NCBI RefSeq assembly: GCF_000308815.1
Contig: NZ_BAFX01000146.1
Coordinates: 1-64,000 of the forward strand
DNA from: Nocardia concava NBRC 100430
GTDB taxonomy: Bacteria; Actinomycetota; Actinomycetes; Mycobacteriales; Mycobacteriaceae
Length of the DNA stretch: 64,000 bases
Reading direction: 5' to 3'
The notes under the pieces are model-generated. The model searched no databases and was not told where the DNA came from. It was given only the letters and a program-made list of their open reading frames with translations. Position 1 is the first letter of the stretch. Every line of letters begins with the position of its first letter. The position numbers were made by a program, and so were the translations under genes. Below are positions 34,288 through 43,611 of this stretch, in pieces.

Positions 34288-34539
34288 AATCCACCCCTCG
34301 TTCGGGCCCAGCTCCAACGACGGCGATGTCGAACGTCGGCGAACCTGAAAGGCCGACCCCTCAGCGAAAGCGACACTGTCAGTGAAAACCCGGAACCCCC
34401 AGCGCACCACCGGTTTGGGTAAATCGTTGGCGAACTGTGGAGAACTTGCGACGTGCCCGGCCTTGCCAAGTCCGCTGAACGGTCGGTTTCGGGGGTAGCC
34501 TCGGGGGTACAGACAGACGTTCCCACCAGGAGGTTCGTC

Positions 34540-35031
34540 ATGCCCTGCGATTTGATGCTGATCGCCTACGACGGTTCCGAGAACGCCCGGCGGGCCGTCG
34601 AATACGCGGGCCGGTTCCTGGCGGCCAACAGAGCCGTGGTGCTGACCGCGTGGGAGCCGATGGTGCGCCAGGCCGCGCGCCTGTCGGGGCTGTCCGGGGT
34701 GATGCAGCCGGAATGGATGACCGACGACGAGATCGAGGACGTCGCGCTCGTGGACGCCAGGAATATCAATGCCGAGGGCGTGCGCCTGGCCAAACTGGCA
34801 GGTCTGAACGCCGAGGCGCGCACCGCTGAGTGCACGACCACCATCTGGAACGCCATCGTCGAGGTGGCCGACGAGCTGGATGTGGACATCATCGTGGCGG
34901 GCACGCGCGGGGCCACCGGGATCCGGGCCCTCATGCATTCCAGCGTGGCGGACGCGGTGCTGAAGCATTGCCACCGCCCGGTGCTCATGGTGCCGCCCGG
35001 GCGAGAGCCGGCCGCCGCCAAACACGGGTGA
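34540..35031 (+). CDS. Universal stress protein
   Basis: 163-residue UspA-fold protein. N-terminal strand DLMLIAYDGSENARRAVEYA and C-terminal ATP-loop IIVAGTRGATGIRALMHSSV, then ADAVLKHCHRPVLMVP, fit the G-2x-G-9x-(S/T) nucleotide motif of ATP-binding Usp. It is presumed to act in dormancy or stress, as its mycobacterial relatives do. The ATG at 34540 follows aggagg (34528-34533). The 252-bp region upstream is shared with the divergent small gene at 34287. Confidence 0.88.
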   Translation: MPCDLMLIAYDGSENARRAVEYAGRFLAANRAVVLTAWEPMVRQAARLSGLSGVMQPEWMTDDEIEDVALVDARNINAEGVRLAKLAGLNAEARTAECTTTIWNAIVEVADELDVDIIVAGTRGATGIRALMHSSVADAVLKHCHRPVLMVPPGREPAAAKHG

Positions 35032-35179
35032 CGGCCCGACCGGGACGGGTGGGCGCGCTCACGTTGCGGGAAAGTTACTGGGCCGCAAGGAAATACCCGG
35101 CAACACCGGTGGGAGCCGGTGAGACATGCGTCGCTCCCCGGGGGTCGGCGGCCGGGCACGGGACTATGGTCGAAGCATC

Positions 35180-36271
35180 ATGGACGGATTTCTGCTCGCG
35201 ACGCCGGACAGTGTCTTACGCACCTCGGGCACTCGCACCACGTTCGACGCGCCGGCGGCGGCCGCTGCCGCGCTGCGGTCCGGCGCGGCGGAGCTGATCG
35301 TCGGCGCGCTGCCCTTCGATCCGCGCCGTCCCGCCGCCCTGGTCGCGCCCGAACAGGCCGAGCACACCGCCGGGCCGTGGCGGCCCGCCGCCCTGCCGGA
35401 CCTGCCGGAGGTCCGGGTGGTGCTCGAAATGCCCAGTGCCGCAGAACATGTCACCCGCGTCGCCAAGCTGGTGGAGCAGCTGAGCGATCCGGGGCAGCCG
35501 CTGCGCAAGGTGGTCGCGGCCCGGTCCCTGGTGGCCGCCGCCGAGGCCCCGCTGGAGCCCGAGGTGATCGCCGCGCATCTGGTGACCCGGCATCCGCGCG
35601 CCGCCGTCTACGCCGTCGATCTGTCCCCCGCCGGGCGGCCGGGCGAAACACTGCTGGGCGCCACGCCCGAGGTTCTGGTCTCCCGCCGCGGCCGCGCGGT
35701 CACGCTGCGCCCGCTGGCCGGCACCCTGCCCCGGCTCGCCGATCCGGACGCCGATGCGGCCCAAGCCCGAGATTTGCTGGCCAGCACCAAGAATCGCGAT
35801 GAGCACGCCTACGTCATCGACTGGATCCGCGAGCGGCTGACCCCGGTCTGCGCCGATCTCACCATCCCCGACGCCCCCGAACTGCTCTCCACCCCCGAGG
35901 TCTGGCACCTGGCCACCCCCATCCGCGGCGAACTCCGCGACCCCGCCACCACCGCCCTCGACCTGGCCGTCCTCTTACACCCCACCCCCGCCGTCTGCGG
36001 CACCCCCACCGCCCTCGCCCTCGACGCCATCGCCGACCTCGAGGGCGACCGCGGCTTCTACGGCGGCGCCGTCGGCTGGTGCGACACCACCGGCGACGGC
36101 GACTGGTACGTCGCCATCCGCTGCGCCGAACTCGCCGCCGACACCCGCACCCTCCGCGCCTTCGGCGGCGGCGGCATAGTCGCGGCCTCCGACCCAGCCA
36201 CCGAACTCCACGAGACGACAGCCAAACTCCGCACCTTCTTGGGCGGACTGCACTGCACGATTCCCGAATAG
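35180..36271 (+). CDS. entC: Isochorismate synthase
   Basis: 363 residues of the chorismate-utilising fold: LRKVVAARSL (about 112-121), VTLRPLAGTLPR, STKNRDEHAYVIDWI, LHPTPAVCGTP, GFYGGAVGW and the closing GGGGIVAASDP. It converts chorismate to isochorismate, a precursor of salicylate (nocobactin/mycobactin-type siderophores) or of menaquinone. It resembles M. tuberculosis EntC (Rv3215). No other siderophore gene is in the window. The ATG at 35180 is chosen over an upstream in-frame ATG (35126), which overlaps the intergenic region. Confidence 0.87.
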   Translation: MDGFLLATPDSVLRTSGTRTTFDAPAAAAAALRSGAAELIVGALPFDPRRPAALVAPEQAEHTAGPWRPAALPDLPEVRVVLEMPSAAEHVTRVAKLVEQLSDPGQPLRKVVAARSLVAAAEAPLEPEVIAAHLVTRHPRAAVYAVDLSPAGRPGETLLGATPEVLVSRRGRAVTLRPLAGTLPRLADPDADAAQARDLLASTKNRDEHAYVIDWIRERLTPVCADLTIPDAPELLSTPEVWHLATPIRGELRDPATTALDLAVLLHPTPAVCGTPTALALDAIADLEGDRGFYGGAVGWCDTTGDGDWYVAIRCAELAADTRTLRAFGGGGIVAASDPATELHETTAKLRTFLGGLHCTIPE

Positions 36272-36347
36272 CCAGGGCTAGGGAGTTCCCCGAGCAAAAC
36301 CTGCTAGGTTGGCTCCCGTTACGCATGCGTCCGATGGGAGTACCGCG

Positions 36348-36518
36348 ATGAAGTTTGCCGTTCCTGGTGCAGCGAGTGCTGCTGGTGGGGCTCTGGTCGG
36401 GCTGGCGGCGGTCCTGATCATCACGGTGGCGGCATCGCAGGACAAGCGGCCCGACATCGACCGCAGTGGCGACGCCGGTTCGTCGCTATTGAACAACGTT
36501 GAGTACGGCTCCCGCTGA
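36348..36518 (+). CDS. DUF2613 small membrane/secreted protein
   Basis: 56 residues: basic start MKFAVPGAASAAGGALVGLA, one hydrophobic helix (about 12-32), then a short tail DKRPDIDRSGDAGSSLLNNV ending EYGSR. It matches the DUF2613 family, whose M. tuberculosis member (Rv0236A) sits beside aftD. Its last 20 nt overlap the aftD start, so translation is coupled. Presumably a small partner of AftD or of the envelope machinery. Confidence 0.88.
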   Translation: MKFAVPGAASAAGGALVGLAAVLIITVAASQDKRPDIDRSGDAGSSLLNNVEYGSR

Positions 36519-39500
36519 CCGGCTGACCTCCGAACCAGGCCAACCCGAAGAATCGACGTCCGATGCGACCGGTCCGGGCGCGGACCGGTCGCCGAACACC
36601 ACACCGCTGGGCCGTCGCTGGCTGCTCGGCAGTGTGCTCGCAGCATTCCTGCTGACCTTTCTGCAGTCACCCGGGCAGACCGTCGCGGATACGAAATACG
36701 ATCTGGCGCAGAATCCGCTCGGCTTCCTGGCCCGCGCCTCCCATCTGTGGAGCAGCCAGGCCCCGATGGGCCAGGTGCAGAACCAGGCCTACGGCTACTT
36801 CTTCCCGCACGGCGCGTTCTTCTCGCTCGGGCACATCCTCGGCCTGCCGGGGTGGGTGACCCAGCGCATCTGGTGGGCACTACTGCTGCTCGCGGGCTTC
36901 TGGGGCATCATCCGGCTCTGCGAGACGCTCGGTATCGGCAGCCGCGGCTCGCGGGTGATCGCGGCGGTCGCGTTCGCGCTGTCGCCGCGCGTGCTCACCA
37001 CTCTCGGCTCGATCTCCTCGGAGACGCTGCCGATGATGCTGGCCCCCTGGGTACTGCTGGCCCCGGCCGCGCTGGGCGTGGCGATCAAACGCCCGAATTC
37101 CGCCCCCGGTGAGCAGCCCGCGCGGCGCGGAATGGCGACGCCCGCGGGCAGCGCGCTGGCCCTCGCGCTGATGGGTTCGGTGAACGCGGTGGCCACGGCC
37201 GCGGCATTCCTGCCCGCGGCGCTGTGGTGGATCTCGTTCAAACCGAATCGGGCGTGGTGGCGCTTCACCCGCGCCTGGATTCCATTGCTGGCCCTGGGCA
37301 CCTTCTGGTGGGTGGTGCCACTGCTGTTGCTGGGCAAGGTGAGTCCGCCGTTCCTGGACTACATCGAATCCTCCGGCGTCACCACGCAGTGGGCCTCGCT
37401 CGGCGAGGTGCTGCGCGGCACCGACAGCTGGACGCCGTTCGTCTCGCCGGAGCGCATCGCGGGCGCGGTGCTGGTGACCCAGCCCGCGGCGGTGCTGGCC
37501 ACCGGCCTATTGGCGGCGGCCGGAATGGCCGGACTGGCCATGCGATCCATGCCGAATCGGGGTCGCCTCGCGCTGATCCTGCTGGTCGGATTGGTCGGCA
37601 TCTGCGCGGGTTACGCGGGCGAGCTGGGCGGCCCGTTCGCCGAGCAGGTGCGGCTTTTCCTGGACTCCGGCGGCGCGCCGCTGCGCAATGTGCACAAGCT
37701 GGAGCCGCTCATCCGGCTGCCGCTGGTGCTGGGCCTGGCGCATCTGCTGAGCCGGGTGCCGCTGCCGGGTTCGGTGCCGATGCCGGTGTGGCGCAGGGCC
37801 TTCGCGCATCCCGAACGCGACAAGATGGTCGCGGTGGGCGCACTCATCCTGACCGCGCTGGCGCTGTCCACCTCGCTGGCCTGGACCGGCAAGCTCGCCC
37901 CGCGCGGCAGCTACGACCACGTGCCCGGCTACTGGCGGCAGACGGCGGATTGGCTGGCGCACAATGCTTCCGATACCCGCGCGCTGGTGGTGCCGGGCGC
38001 GCCGTTCGGCAGTCAGGTGTGGGGTCTGACCCGCGATGAACCCTTGCAGGCGCTGGCGAGCACCCCCTGGGCGGTGCGAGACGCGGTGCCGCTCAATCCA
38101 CCCGGCGCGATTCGGGCCATGGATTCGGTGCAGCGGCTGATCGCCGACGGTCGGCCGTCGGCGGGGCTGGCGGCGACGCTGGCGGGGCAGGGCATCGGAA
38201 TCCTGGTGCTGCGCAACGATCTCGACCCCGAGACCTCGCGCTCCACGCGGCCCATGCTGGCGCATCGCGCGATCGAGGGCTCACCCGGGTTGAAGAAGGT
38301 CGCCGAATTCGGCGACCCGGTCGAGACGGGGCGGGTGGAAGGGCTGGTGGCCGACGGGGATCTGCGTCCCGATTACCCGGCCATCGAGATCTATCGCGTC
38401 GAGACGACCACACCCGGCACGCCCACCGAGGTGCACAGCGGTGTGGGCGCGCCGAATTCGTTCCCGGGCGCGTTCACGGTGCCTCTGGACAGCGTCCCGG
38501 TGGTGCAGGGCGGGCCGGAGGTCGTGGAACGGTTGCGCCGCGATCCCGCGACACCGGCCGGGCCCATGCTGCTGGCCTCGGACGCGGCGACCGCCGGGCT
38601 GCCCGCCGACGGCGTCACCGTCACCGACACACCCATGGACCGGGAAGCCGACTTCGGGCGCGTCGACAACCACAACTCCGCGCTGCGCGCACCCGAAGAT
38701 GCCCGCCGCACCCACAATCTGGTGCCGGACTATCCGGTGTACGGCGCACAGCTCGTCGAGGGCGAATGGTCCGGCGCGACCGTCACCGCCTCCAGCTCCG
38801 CCGGTGACGCCACCCAGCTCGGCGGGGCCGCGCCCGGCAGCTCCACCGCCGCCGTGGTGGACGGCGATCCGGCCACCGCCTGGATCTCCAATGGCGCGGA
38901 ACACGCTGTCGGCCAATGGCTTCGGCTGCGACTCGACCAGCCGGTCAGCACCGCCGTGCTGCACCTGACCACCAGCGCCGCCGCCATCGGCAGCCCGGTG
39001 AAGTGGGTCGAGGTGGAGACCGCCAAGGGCACGGTGGCCGCGCGCATCACCGAACCCGGTACGCCGGTGTCGATCTCGCTGCCGCCGGGCAGCACCGACT
39101 GGGTCAAGATCACCGCCATCCACACCGAGGACGGCAGTGCCGGTGGGCAATTCGGCATCAGCGAACTCAGCCTGGACGACTACGCCGACCGCGACAATCC
39201 TGTGACCGTCGACATCCGCCACCGCACCGTGCTGCCGCCGACACCGGCGGGCGTCTCGGTGCGGGGCTGGGATCTGGGCCAGGAATTCCCCGGCCGCAGC
39301 GCCTGTTTCGACTCCCCCGACCGCATCCGCTGTAGCAAGGGGCTGGCCCTGGCCGCCGAGGAGCCGGGCCTGTTCGAACGCACCCTGCAGGTGCCGCAGC
39401 CGCTCACGGTGACCCCGGATCTGATCGTGCACACCCGTCCCGGCCCCGCACTCGAGGCCATGCTGACCGATCCGGACCGGCCCATCGCTCGCGGCCAGGC

Positions 39501-40794
39501 CGATGTCGGCGACCTGCGCGGCTCGGCCTTCGCCGCCACCGACGGCGATTCACGCACCAGCTGGACCGCGCCTGAAACGACCGTGCGCAATCCGGCGGGC
39601 GCGAAACCCACACTCACCATCGAACTTCCGGCGCCGACGCTGGTCACCGGCCTGGAGGTGGCGCCCTCGCGTGGTGATCTGCCCGCCCACCCCACCTCGA
39701 TCTCGGTGAATCTCGGTGACGGCCCGCAGGTGCTCGAGGTCAACCCGGAGGCCGGTGCGGTGAGCCGCGTCGAGCTGCAGCCCCGGGTCACCGACCGCAT
39801 CGAGGTGAGCATCCAGACCTGGGATGCCGTACTCGACCGCACCGCACTGGGTTTCGCGCAGGAACAGCCGCCGGGCCTGGCCGAGGTGAACGTGCTCGGA
39901 CCCGATTACCCGGCGCCCGCCGACCCGAACCGGCTGATCACCGTCGACTGCGCGCACGGGCCCACCATTGCCGCCGCGGGGCGCACCCTGCACACCACGG
40001 TGACCGGTACGGCCGCCGAATTGCTCTCGGGCGCACCGCTGCCCGCCCGGGTGTGCGCGGTGGACAATTCCGAGACTCCCGAAGGGGCCGACTCCGGCTT
40101 CGAATTCCCGTCCGGGCGTGTGGATGTCGCGGTCGCGCCGACCGAGCTGTTCACCGTCGACGAACTGCGCCTCGGTCGCACTCCGGCGCTGCCGCCGGTG
40201 GCGGACCCGAACGGTACGACCGGCACCCAGGTGCTGGTGCTTCCGTTGAGCACCAATGTCGGCTGGAAGGCCACAACCGCCGATGGCACCGAATTGAAGC
40301 CGCTGGTGATCAACGGCTGGCAGCAGGCATGGCTGGTGCCGCCGGGCGCCAAGGGCCCGATCACTGTCGCATTCCCCACCGACCGCTGGTACCGGCTGGC
40401 CATCTTCGGCGGTCTGCTGTTGCTGATTCCGCTTGTCGTGCTGGCCTTCCGGGGCGCTCGGTCGCCTGTTCGTGACGACGGTCCGGCCCCGCGCACGTGG
40501 CACAGCCGGACGGTCGCGGGGCTGGGTCTGGCTGCGGCGGCCGGGATCATCGCGGGTCCGATCGCACTGGTCGTCGCCGCGATCGGGTTGCTGGTGGACC
40601 ACATTCGCCCGCGCGGGTGGTCGCGGATCCTGGTCGGTATCGCGTTCGGCGGCACCGCCATCTGCGCGGCCGCACTGTCCACCGGACCGTGGCGCTCGTT
40701 CGAGGGCTATGTCGGCGGCTCGCTGTGGGTGCAGTTCCCCGCGCTGGTCGGCGTGATCGCGGTCGGCATCGCCGCCCTGCCGCCCAGGCATTGA
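36499..40794 (+). CDS. aftD: Alpha-(1->3)-arabinofuranosyltransferase AftD
   Basis: 1431 residues. The N-terminal half (about 40-510) is a GT-C membrane core with around 11 helices, starting RRWLLGSVLAAFLLTFLQS and with the acidic first loop TVADTKYDLAQNP; the middle and C-terminal half is extracytoplasmic, with F5/8-type and NPCBM-like carbohydrate-binding modules (about 750-1230), and three or four helices close the protein (from about 1290). It adds arabinofuranose branches to arabinogalactan and lipoarabinomannan, using decaprenyl-phosphoryl arabinose. The start is TTG at 36499, inside the DUF2613 gene. Length equals that of M. tuberculosis AftD (about 1400). Confidence 0.93.
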   Translation: MSTAPADRLTSEPGQPEESTSDATGPGADRSPNTTPLGRRWLLGSVLAAFLLTFLQSPGQTVADTKYDLAQNPLGFLARASHLWSSQAPMGQVQNQAYGYFFPHGAFFSLGHILGLPGWVTQRIWWALLLLAGFWGIIRLCETLGIGSRGSRVIAAVAFALSPRVLTTLGSISSETLPMMLAPWVLLAPAALGVAIKRPNSAPGEQPARRGMATPAGSALALALMGSVNAVATAAAFLPAALWWISFKPNRAWWRFTRAWIPLLALGTFWWVVPLLLLGKVSPPFLDYIESSGVTTQWASLGEVLRGTDSWTPFVSPERIAGAVLVTQPAAVLATGLLAAAGMAGLAMRSMPNRGRLALILLVGLVGICAGYAGELGGPFAEQVRLFLDSGGAPLRNVHKLEPLIRLPLVLGLAHLLSRVPLPGSVPMPVWRRAFAHPERDKMVAVGALILTALALSTSLAWTGKLAPRGSYDHVPGYWRQTADWLAHNASDTRALVVPGAPFGSQVWGLTRDEPLQALASTPWAVRDAVPLNPPGAIRAMDSVQRLIADGRPSAGLAATLAGQGIGILVLRNDLDPETSRSTRPMLAHRAIEGSPGLKKVAEFGDPVETGRVEGLVADGDLRPDYPAIEIYRVETTTPGTPTEVHSGVGAPNSFPGAFTVPLDSVPVVQGGPEVVERLRRDPATPAGPMLLASDAATAGLPADGVTVTDTPMDREADFGRVDNHNSALRAPEDARRTHNLVPDYPVYGAQLVEGEWSGATVTASSSAGDATQLGGAAPGSSTAAVVDGDPATAWISNGAEHAVGQWLRLRLDQPVSTAVLHLTTSAAAIGSPVKWVEVETAKGTVAARITEPGTPVSISLPPGSTDWVKITAIHTEDGSAGGQFGISELSLDDYADRDNPVTVDIRHRTVLPPTPAGVSVRGWDLGQEFPGRSACFDSPDRIRCSKGLALAAEEPGLFERTLQVPQPLTVTPDLIVHTRPGPALEAMLTDPDRPIARGQADVGDLRGSAFAATDGDSRTSWTAPETTVRNPAGAKPTLTIELPAPTLVTGLEVAPSRGDLPAHPTSISVNLGDGPQVLEVNPEAGAVSRVELQPRVTDRIEVSIQTWDAVLDRTALGFAQEQPPGLAEVNVLGPDYPAPADPNRLITVDCAHGPTIAAAGRTLHTTVTGTAAELLSGAPLPARVCAVDNSETPEGADSGFEFPSGRVDVAVAPTELFTVDELRLGRTPALPPVADPNGTTGTQVLVLPLSTNVGWKATTADGTELKPLVINGWQQAWLVPPGAKGPITVAFPTDRWYRLAIFGGLLLLIPLVVLAFRGARSPVRDDGPAPRTWHSRTVAGLGLAAAAGIIAGPIALVVAAIGLLVDHIRPRGWSRILVGIAFGGTAICAAALSTGPWRSFEGYVGGSLWVQFPALVGVIAVGIAALPPRH

Positions 40795-40831
40795 ATGGCA
40801 CCGCCGCCCGGGCGCTGAATCATGCTGCCGC

Positions 40832-41983
40832 TCAGCCGAAGCGGCGGCGCGTCCACTGCCGGACCGGTTCCTCGACGAGCGCGTAGGAGGCCGCCGCCAG
40901 CGGCAGGGTGAAGGCGACGGTCAGCAGGTAGACGATGACGAAATGCCCGCGGAACGGCACGATGCCGAACACCGGGAACACGATCGACAGCACGGCCAGA
41001 TGCCAGATGAAGATGCCGTACGACCAGCGCCCGAGCGTGGCCGCCACCCGGCCCTCCAAGAACCGGTGCCGCCGCTCCGGCCGCAGCACCAGCGGCGCCA
41101 GCAGCCCGAATCCGATGACCGCGCCGAGCGCCATCTTGCTCGCGTACTGCCACGGCTGACCGTGCGTCAGCCCGGGCGGACCGGAGAGATCGGTGGTCGC
41201 CAGCAGCATGGCGACGAACGCCATCGGCCACATCAGCCACTGGTTTCCGGCGATCCGCCGCCAGCGCGGGGCGGGCAGGTCGGCGAGTTCGGCCAGCAGC
41301 ATGCCCATCGCGAACCAGGGCAGATAGCCCGGCAGCCAGTTGTCGGCGTGAATGCCCTCCGGCGTCGGCACCGGCAGGAAGTTCCAGCCCAGGCACAGCA
41401 ATCCGAGGCCGAGCACCACCGGCACCCGGTATCGCGCACGCTGCCCGCGCAGCCACACCAGCCCGCATGCCAGCAGCGGAAGCACCAGGTAGAAGGCCAC
41501 TTCCACCGAGAGACTCCACATCTGGGTGAGCCCGTCGGTGAGCGTGAAGGGCACGAAGACCTGCAGCAGAGCCAGATTCGACAGCCACACCCGCAGCCCG
41601 GCGGTGTGCGCGGCATTGGGCAGCAGGATCAGCACCGCGGCCACCACCACCCAGTAGGCGGGCAGGATGCGGGCCGCGCGATGCAGCAGATACCGCCCGG
41701 CGCGCGGCGCGGTCCCCTGCCCCCAGGCCGCGGCGGCGTGCGGCCGCCACAGCAGGAATCCGGACAGCGCGAAGAAAATCGCGACCGCCATGTCGAATCG
41801 CTCCCACAATCGGCCCAGCAGCGGTTGACCGGTTGCGCCAGTTTGAAAGGCCACATGGGTGAGGACGACCCCCAACGCCGCCAGGGCGCGCATGCCCTCC
41901 AGCGCCGGGACGAACCGGCCCAGACGGACCCCGGTCTCTTCCGGGGCCGGGGTCACCTGGGGATTCGTCGCGGTCGTCGTCAT
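40832..41983 (-). CDS. Membrane acyltransferase (OafA/YrhL type)
   Basis: 383 residues with about ten membrane helices. The N-terminal LRALAALGVVLTHVAFQTG-like segment (about 28-46, MRALAALGVVLTHVAFQTG in full) holds the conserved catalytic His of acyltransferase-3 enzymes, and RAARILPAYWVVVAAV follows. It acylates a cell-envelope sugar at the membrane face, acetyl- or succinyl-type by family. It matches M. tuberculosis Rv0228 and is next to a DUF3068 gene as there. It converges on aftD with 37 bp between. Confidence 0.85.
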   Translation of the reverse strand: MTTTATNPQVTPAPEETGVRLGRFVPALEGMRALAALGVVLTHVAFQTGATGQPLLGRLWERFDMAVAIFFALSGFLLWRPHAAAAWGQGTAPRAGRYLLHRAARILPAYWVVVAAVLILLPNAAHTAGLRVWLSNLALLQVFVPFTLTDGLTQMWSLSVEVAFYLVLPLLACGLVWLRGQRARYRVPVVLGLGLLCLGWNFLPVPTPEGIHADNWLPGYLPWFAMGMLLAELADLPAPRWRRIAGNQWLMWPMAFVAMLLATTDLSGPPGLTHGQPWQYASKMALGAVIGFGLLAPLVLRPERRHRFLEGRVAATLGRWSYGIFIWHLAVLSIVFPVFGIVPFRGHFVIVYLLTVAFTLPLAAASYALVEEPVRQWTRRRFG

Positions 41984-42170
41984 CGGCTAACAGTCTGCCT
42001 TGTCGTCATTTATGTGAGCACCCGCCATTTGACTCGGGGCGGTTTCGGGGTGTTTTCCTGCCTCGGCCGCACTCTGCGACCGCTCGGACTGTTAGTGTCT
42101 GGGCTCACGAGTGCTGCGCGGCGACCGCAGTGCTGGAGGAAACACGTGTTCGACGACGAGGAGAACCTGC

Positions 42171-43307
42171 ATGGCACTCAGTGCCGGTACCAGAAGGACG
42201 GTGGCCTGCGTACTCGTGGGGCTCGGTGCGATGCTGCTCGTCGCCGCCATCATGATCCCCACCTACACGGTCAGCCGGTTGGCGAAAACCCCGCTGGACC
42301 TGGAGATCACGACCGTCGCGACCAACCCGCAGACGGGCGCGCCCAGTGAGGTGCTCGACGCCAAGTCGCTGACCTCGCCCACCGGTTCGGCGAAGGTGGA
42401 CACCAATGTCCCGCTCGTCTCGCAGCGCTTCCTCACCGTCGAAAACCCCTCCAACGCTTCGGAAATGACGGTCCAGGCCGGTCAGACCCTGCGGCGCACG
42501 GACAAGCAGGGCGACACCGGCCTGCTCACCGCGACCATCGACCGCGTCACCATCGATCGCAAGACCGGTGAGCCGGTCGAGTCGGTGGACGGCGGCCCCA
42601 ATGGCGCCATCGCCGTGACGGTGGACAAGAAGGGCGACAGCGTGATGGACCCGGTGCAGCACACCGGCCTCCAGTACCGCTTCCCCATCGGTACGGACAA
42701 GAAGGCCTACCCGTACTTCGACCTGAACGCGCGCAAGACCTACGACATCAACTATGTCGACGAGACCGAGATCAACAACCTGAAGGTCTACCACTTCCAG
42801 CAGACCATCCCGGCCACCGATCTCTCCACCGTCGCCAACTCGCCGACCAACAAGCTGAGCCTGCCCGCCGCCAAGTGGGGTCTGGAGGGCGACGGCGATG
42901 TCACCATGGCGCGCTTCTACACCAACACCCGCGACCTGTGGATCGAGCCGGAAACCGGCACGGTCATCAAGGGCCAGGAGCAGATTCACCTCTACTACGC
43001 CCGCAGCGGTGACAAGCCCGAGGTGACCGCCCTGAAGTCGACCCTGGTGTTCGACGAGAACACCATCGAGTCGCAGATCTCGGTGGCCAAGGACAATATG
43101 GACAAGATCGCCCTCTACGGCCGCATCCTGCCCATCATCCTCGGCGTCATCGGCCTGCTCCTGCTGATCGCCGGCATCCTGCTCGGCGTCTTCGGCAAGA
43201 ACGGCAACGGCCCCACCCCGATCCGCCGCCCCGCCCCGGCCCCGGCCGGCGGCCCCGGCGGCAACTTCGACCCGCCGACCCAGCAGATCGACATGAGCAA
43301 GCCCTAG
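42171..43307 (+). CDS. DUF3068 (PorA-family) membrane protein
   Basis: 378 residues: N-terminal helix (about 9-31, VACVLVGLGAMLLVAAIMIP), a large extracytoplasmic domain (about 35-330) rich in beta pattern, and a C-terminal helix (about 320-342, ILPIILGVIGLLLLIAGILL). Homologue of M. tuberculosis Rv0227c; databases call this family PorA-like although a porin role is not shown. The ATG at 42171 has gaggag upstream. Its fixed neighbourhood to the acyltransferase and to the GT-C and GT4 genes points to envelope lipid or glycan assembly. Confidence 0.85.
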   Translation: MALSAGTRRTVACVLVGLGAMLLVAAIMIPTYTVSRLAKTPLDLEITTVATNPQTGAPSEVLDAKSLTSPTGSAKVDTNVPLVSQRFLTVENPSNASEMTVQAGQTLRRTDKQGDTGLLTATIDRVTIDRKTGEPVESVDGGPNGAIAVTVDKKGDSVMDPVQHTGLQYRFPIGTDKKAYPYFDLNARKTYDINYVDETEINNLKVYHFQQTIPATDLSTVANSPTNKLSLPAAKWGLEGDGDVTMARFYTNTRDLWIEPETGTVIKGQEQIHLYYARSGDKPEVTALKSTLVFDENTIESQISVAKDNMDKIALYGRILPIILGVIGLLLLIAGILLGVFGKNGNGPTPIRRPAPAPAGGPGGNFDPPTQQIDMSKP

Positions 43308-43324
43308 CGGCTCCCGTTCACGAC

Positions 43325-43355
43325 GCGGCCCAGCACCTCGAAGGTGCTGGGCCGC
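43325..43355 (+). terminator. Terminator of the DUF3068 gene
   Basis: A 14-bp stem gcggcccagcacct/aggtgctgggccgc with a 3-nt loop, followed by tttcgttt, 18 bp after the stop codon. Confidence 0.9.
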
Positions 43356-43370
43356 TTTCGTTTACGGATC

Positions 43371-43446
43371 ATCCCGGCCACCGGCCCCGCACCATCCCGG
43401 TCACCAGTCCTCTCACCATCCCGGACACCGGCCCTCGTCATCCCGG
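43371..43446 (+). repeat. Degenerate 23-bp tandem repeat
   Basis: The word atcccgg recurs at 43371, 43394, 43418 and 43440 (spacings 23, 24 and 22 bp), with partly shared caccggccc-type sequence between. The last unit runs into the palindromic element. Confidence 0.65.
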
Positions 43447-43512
43447 CATGCTTTTGGCCGGGATCCACACCCGCCGCAGATGGATTCCGGCCAAAAGCGC
43501 GCCGGAATGACG
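43436..43512 (+). repeat. Palindromic element, copy 1
   Basis: 31-nt arms (43436-43466 and 43482-43512) matching at 27 of 31 positions, around a 15-nt loop. Left arm begins cgtcatcccggcatgctttt; right arm ends gcgccggaatgacg. Copy 2, at 48037-48114, is inverted relative to this one. Confidence 0.9.
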
Positions 43513-43611
43513 GGGTGTGCGCAGCGCGGCAGGCGAGCCGCGAGATGGCGTCGGCACCTCGCGATCAGGGGCAGGTGCTGACCGGACGCGGGGCGATGGC
43601 AGCATTGCGGC

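Larger units (their letters stand above)
43308..43611. other. 304-bp intergenic region with terminator and repeats
   Basis: No gene. It holds the terminator of the DUF3068 gene (43325-43355), a degenerate 23-bp tandem array (43371-43446) and one copy of the palindromic element (43436-43512). The MOP flippase gene starts at 43612. Confidence 0.7.

Noticed and set aside
34288..35025. N-terminal extension of the small gene at 33841
   Set aside because: This part is antisense to the universal stress protein gene; the paralogue and the gagggg site support the GTG at 34287.
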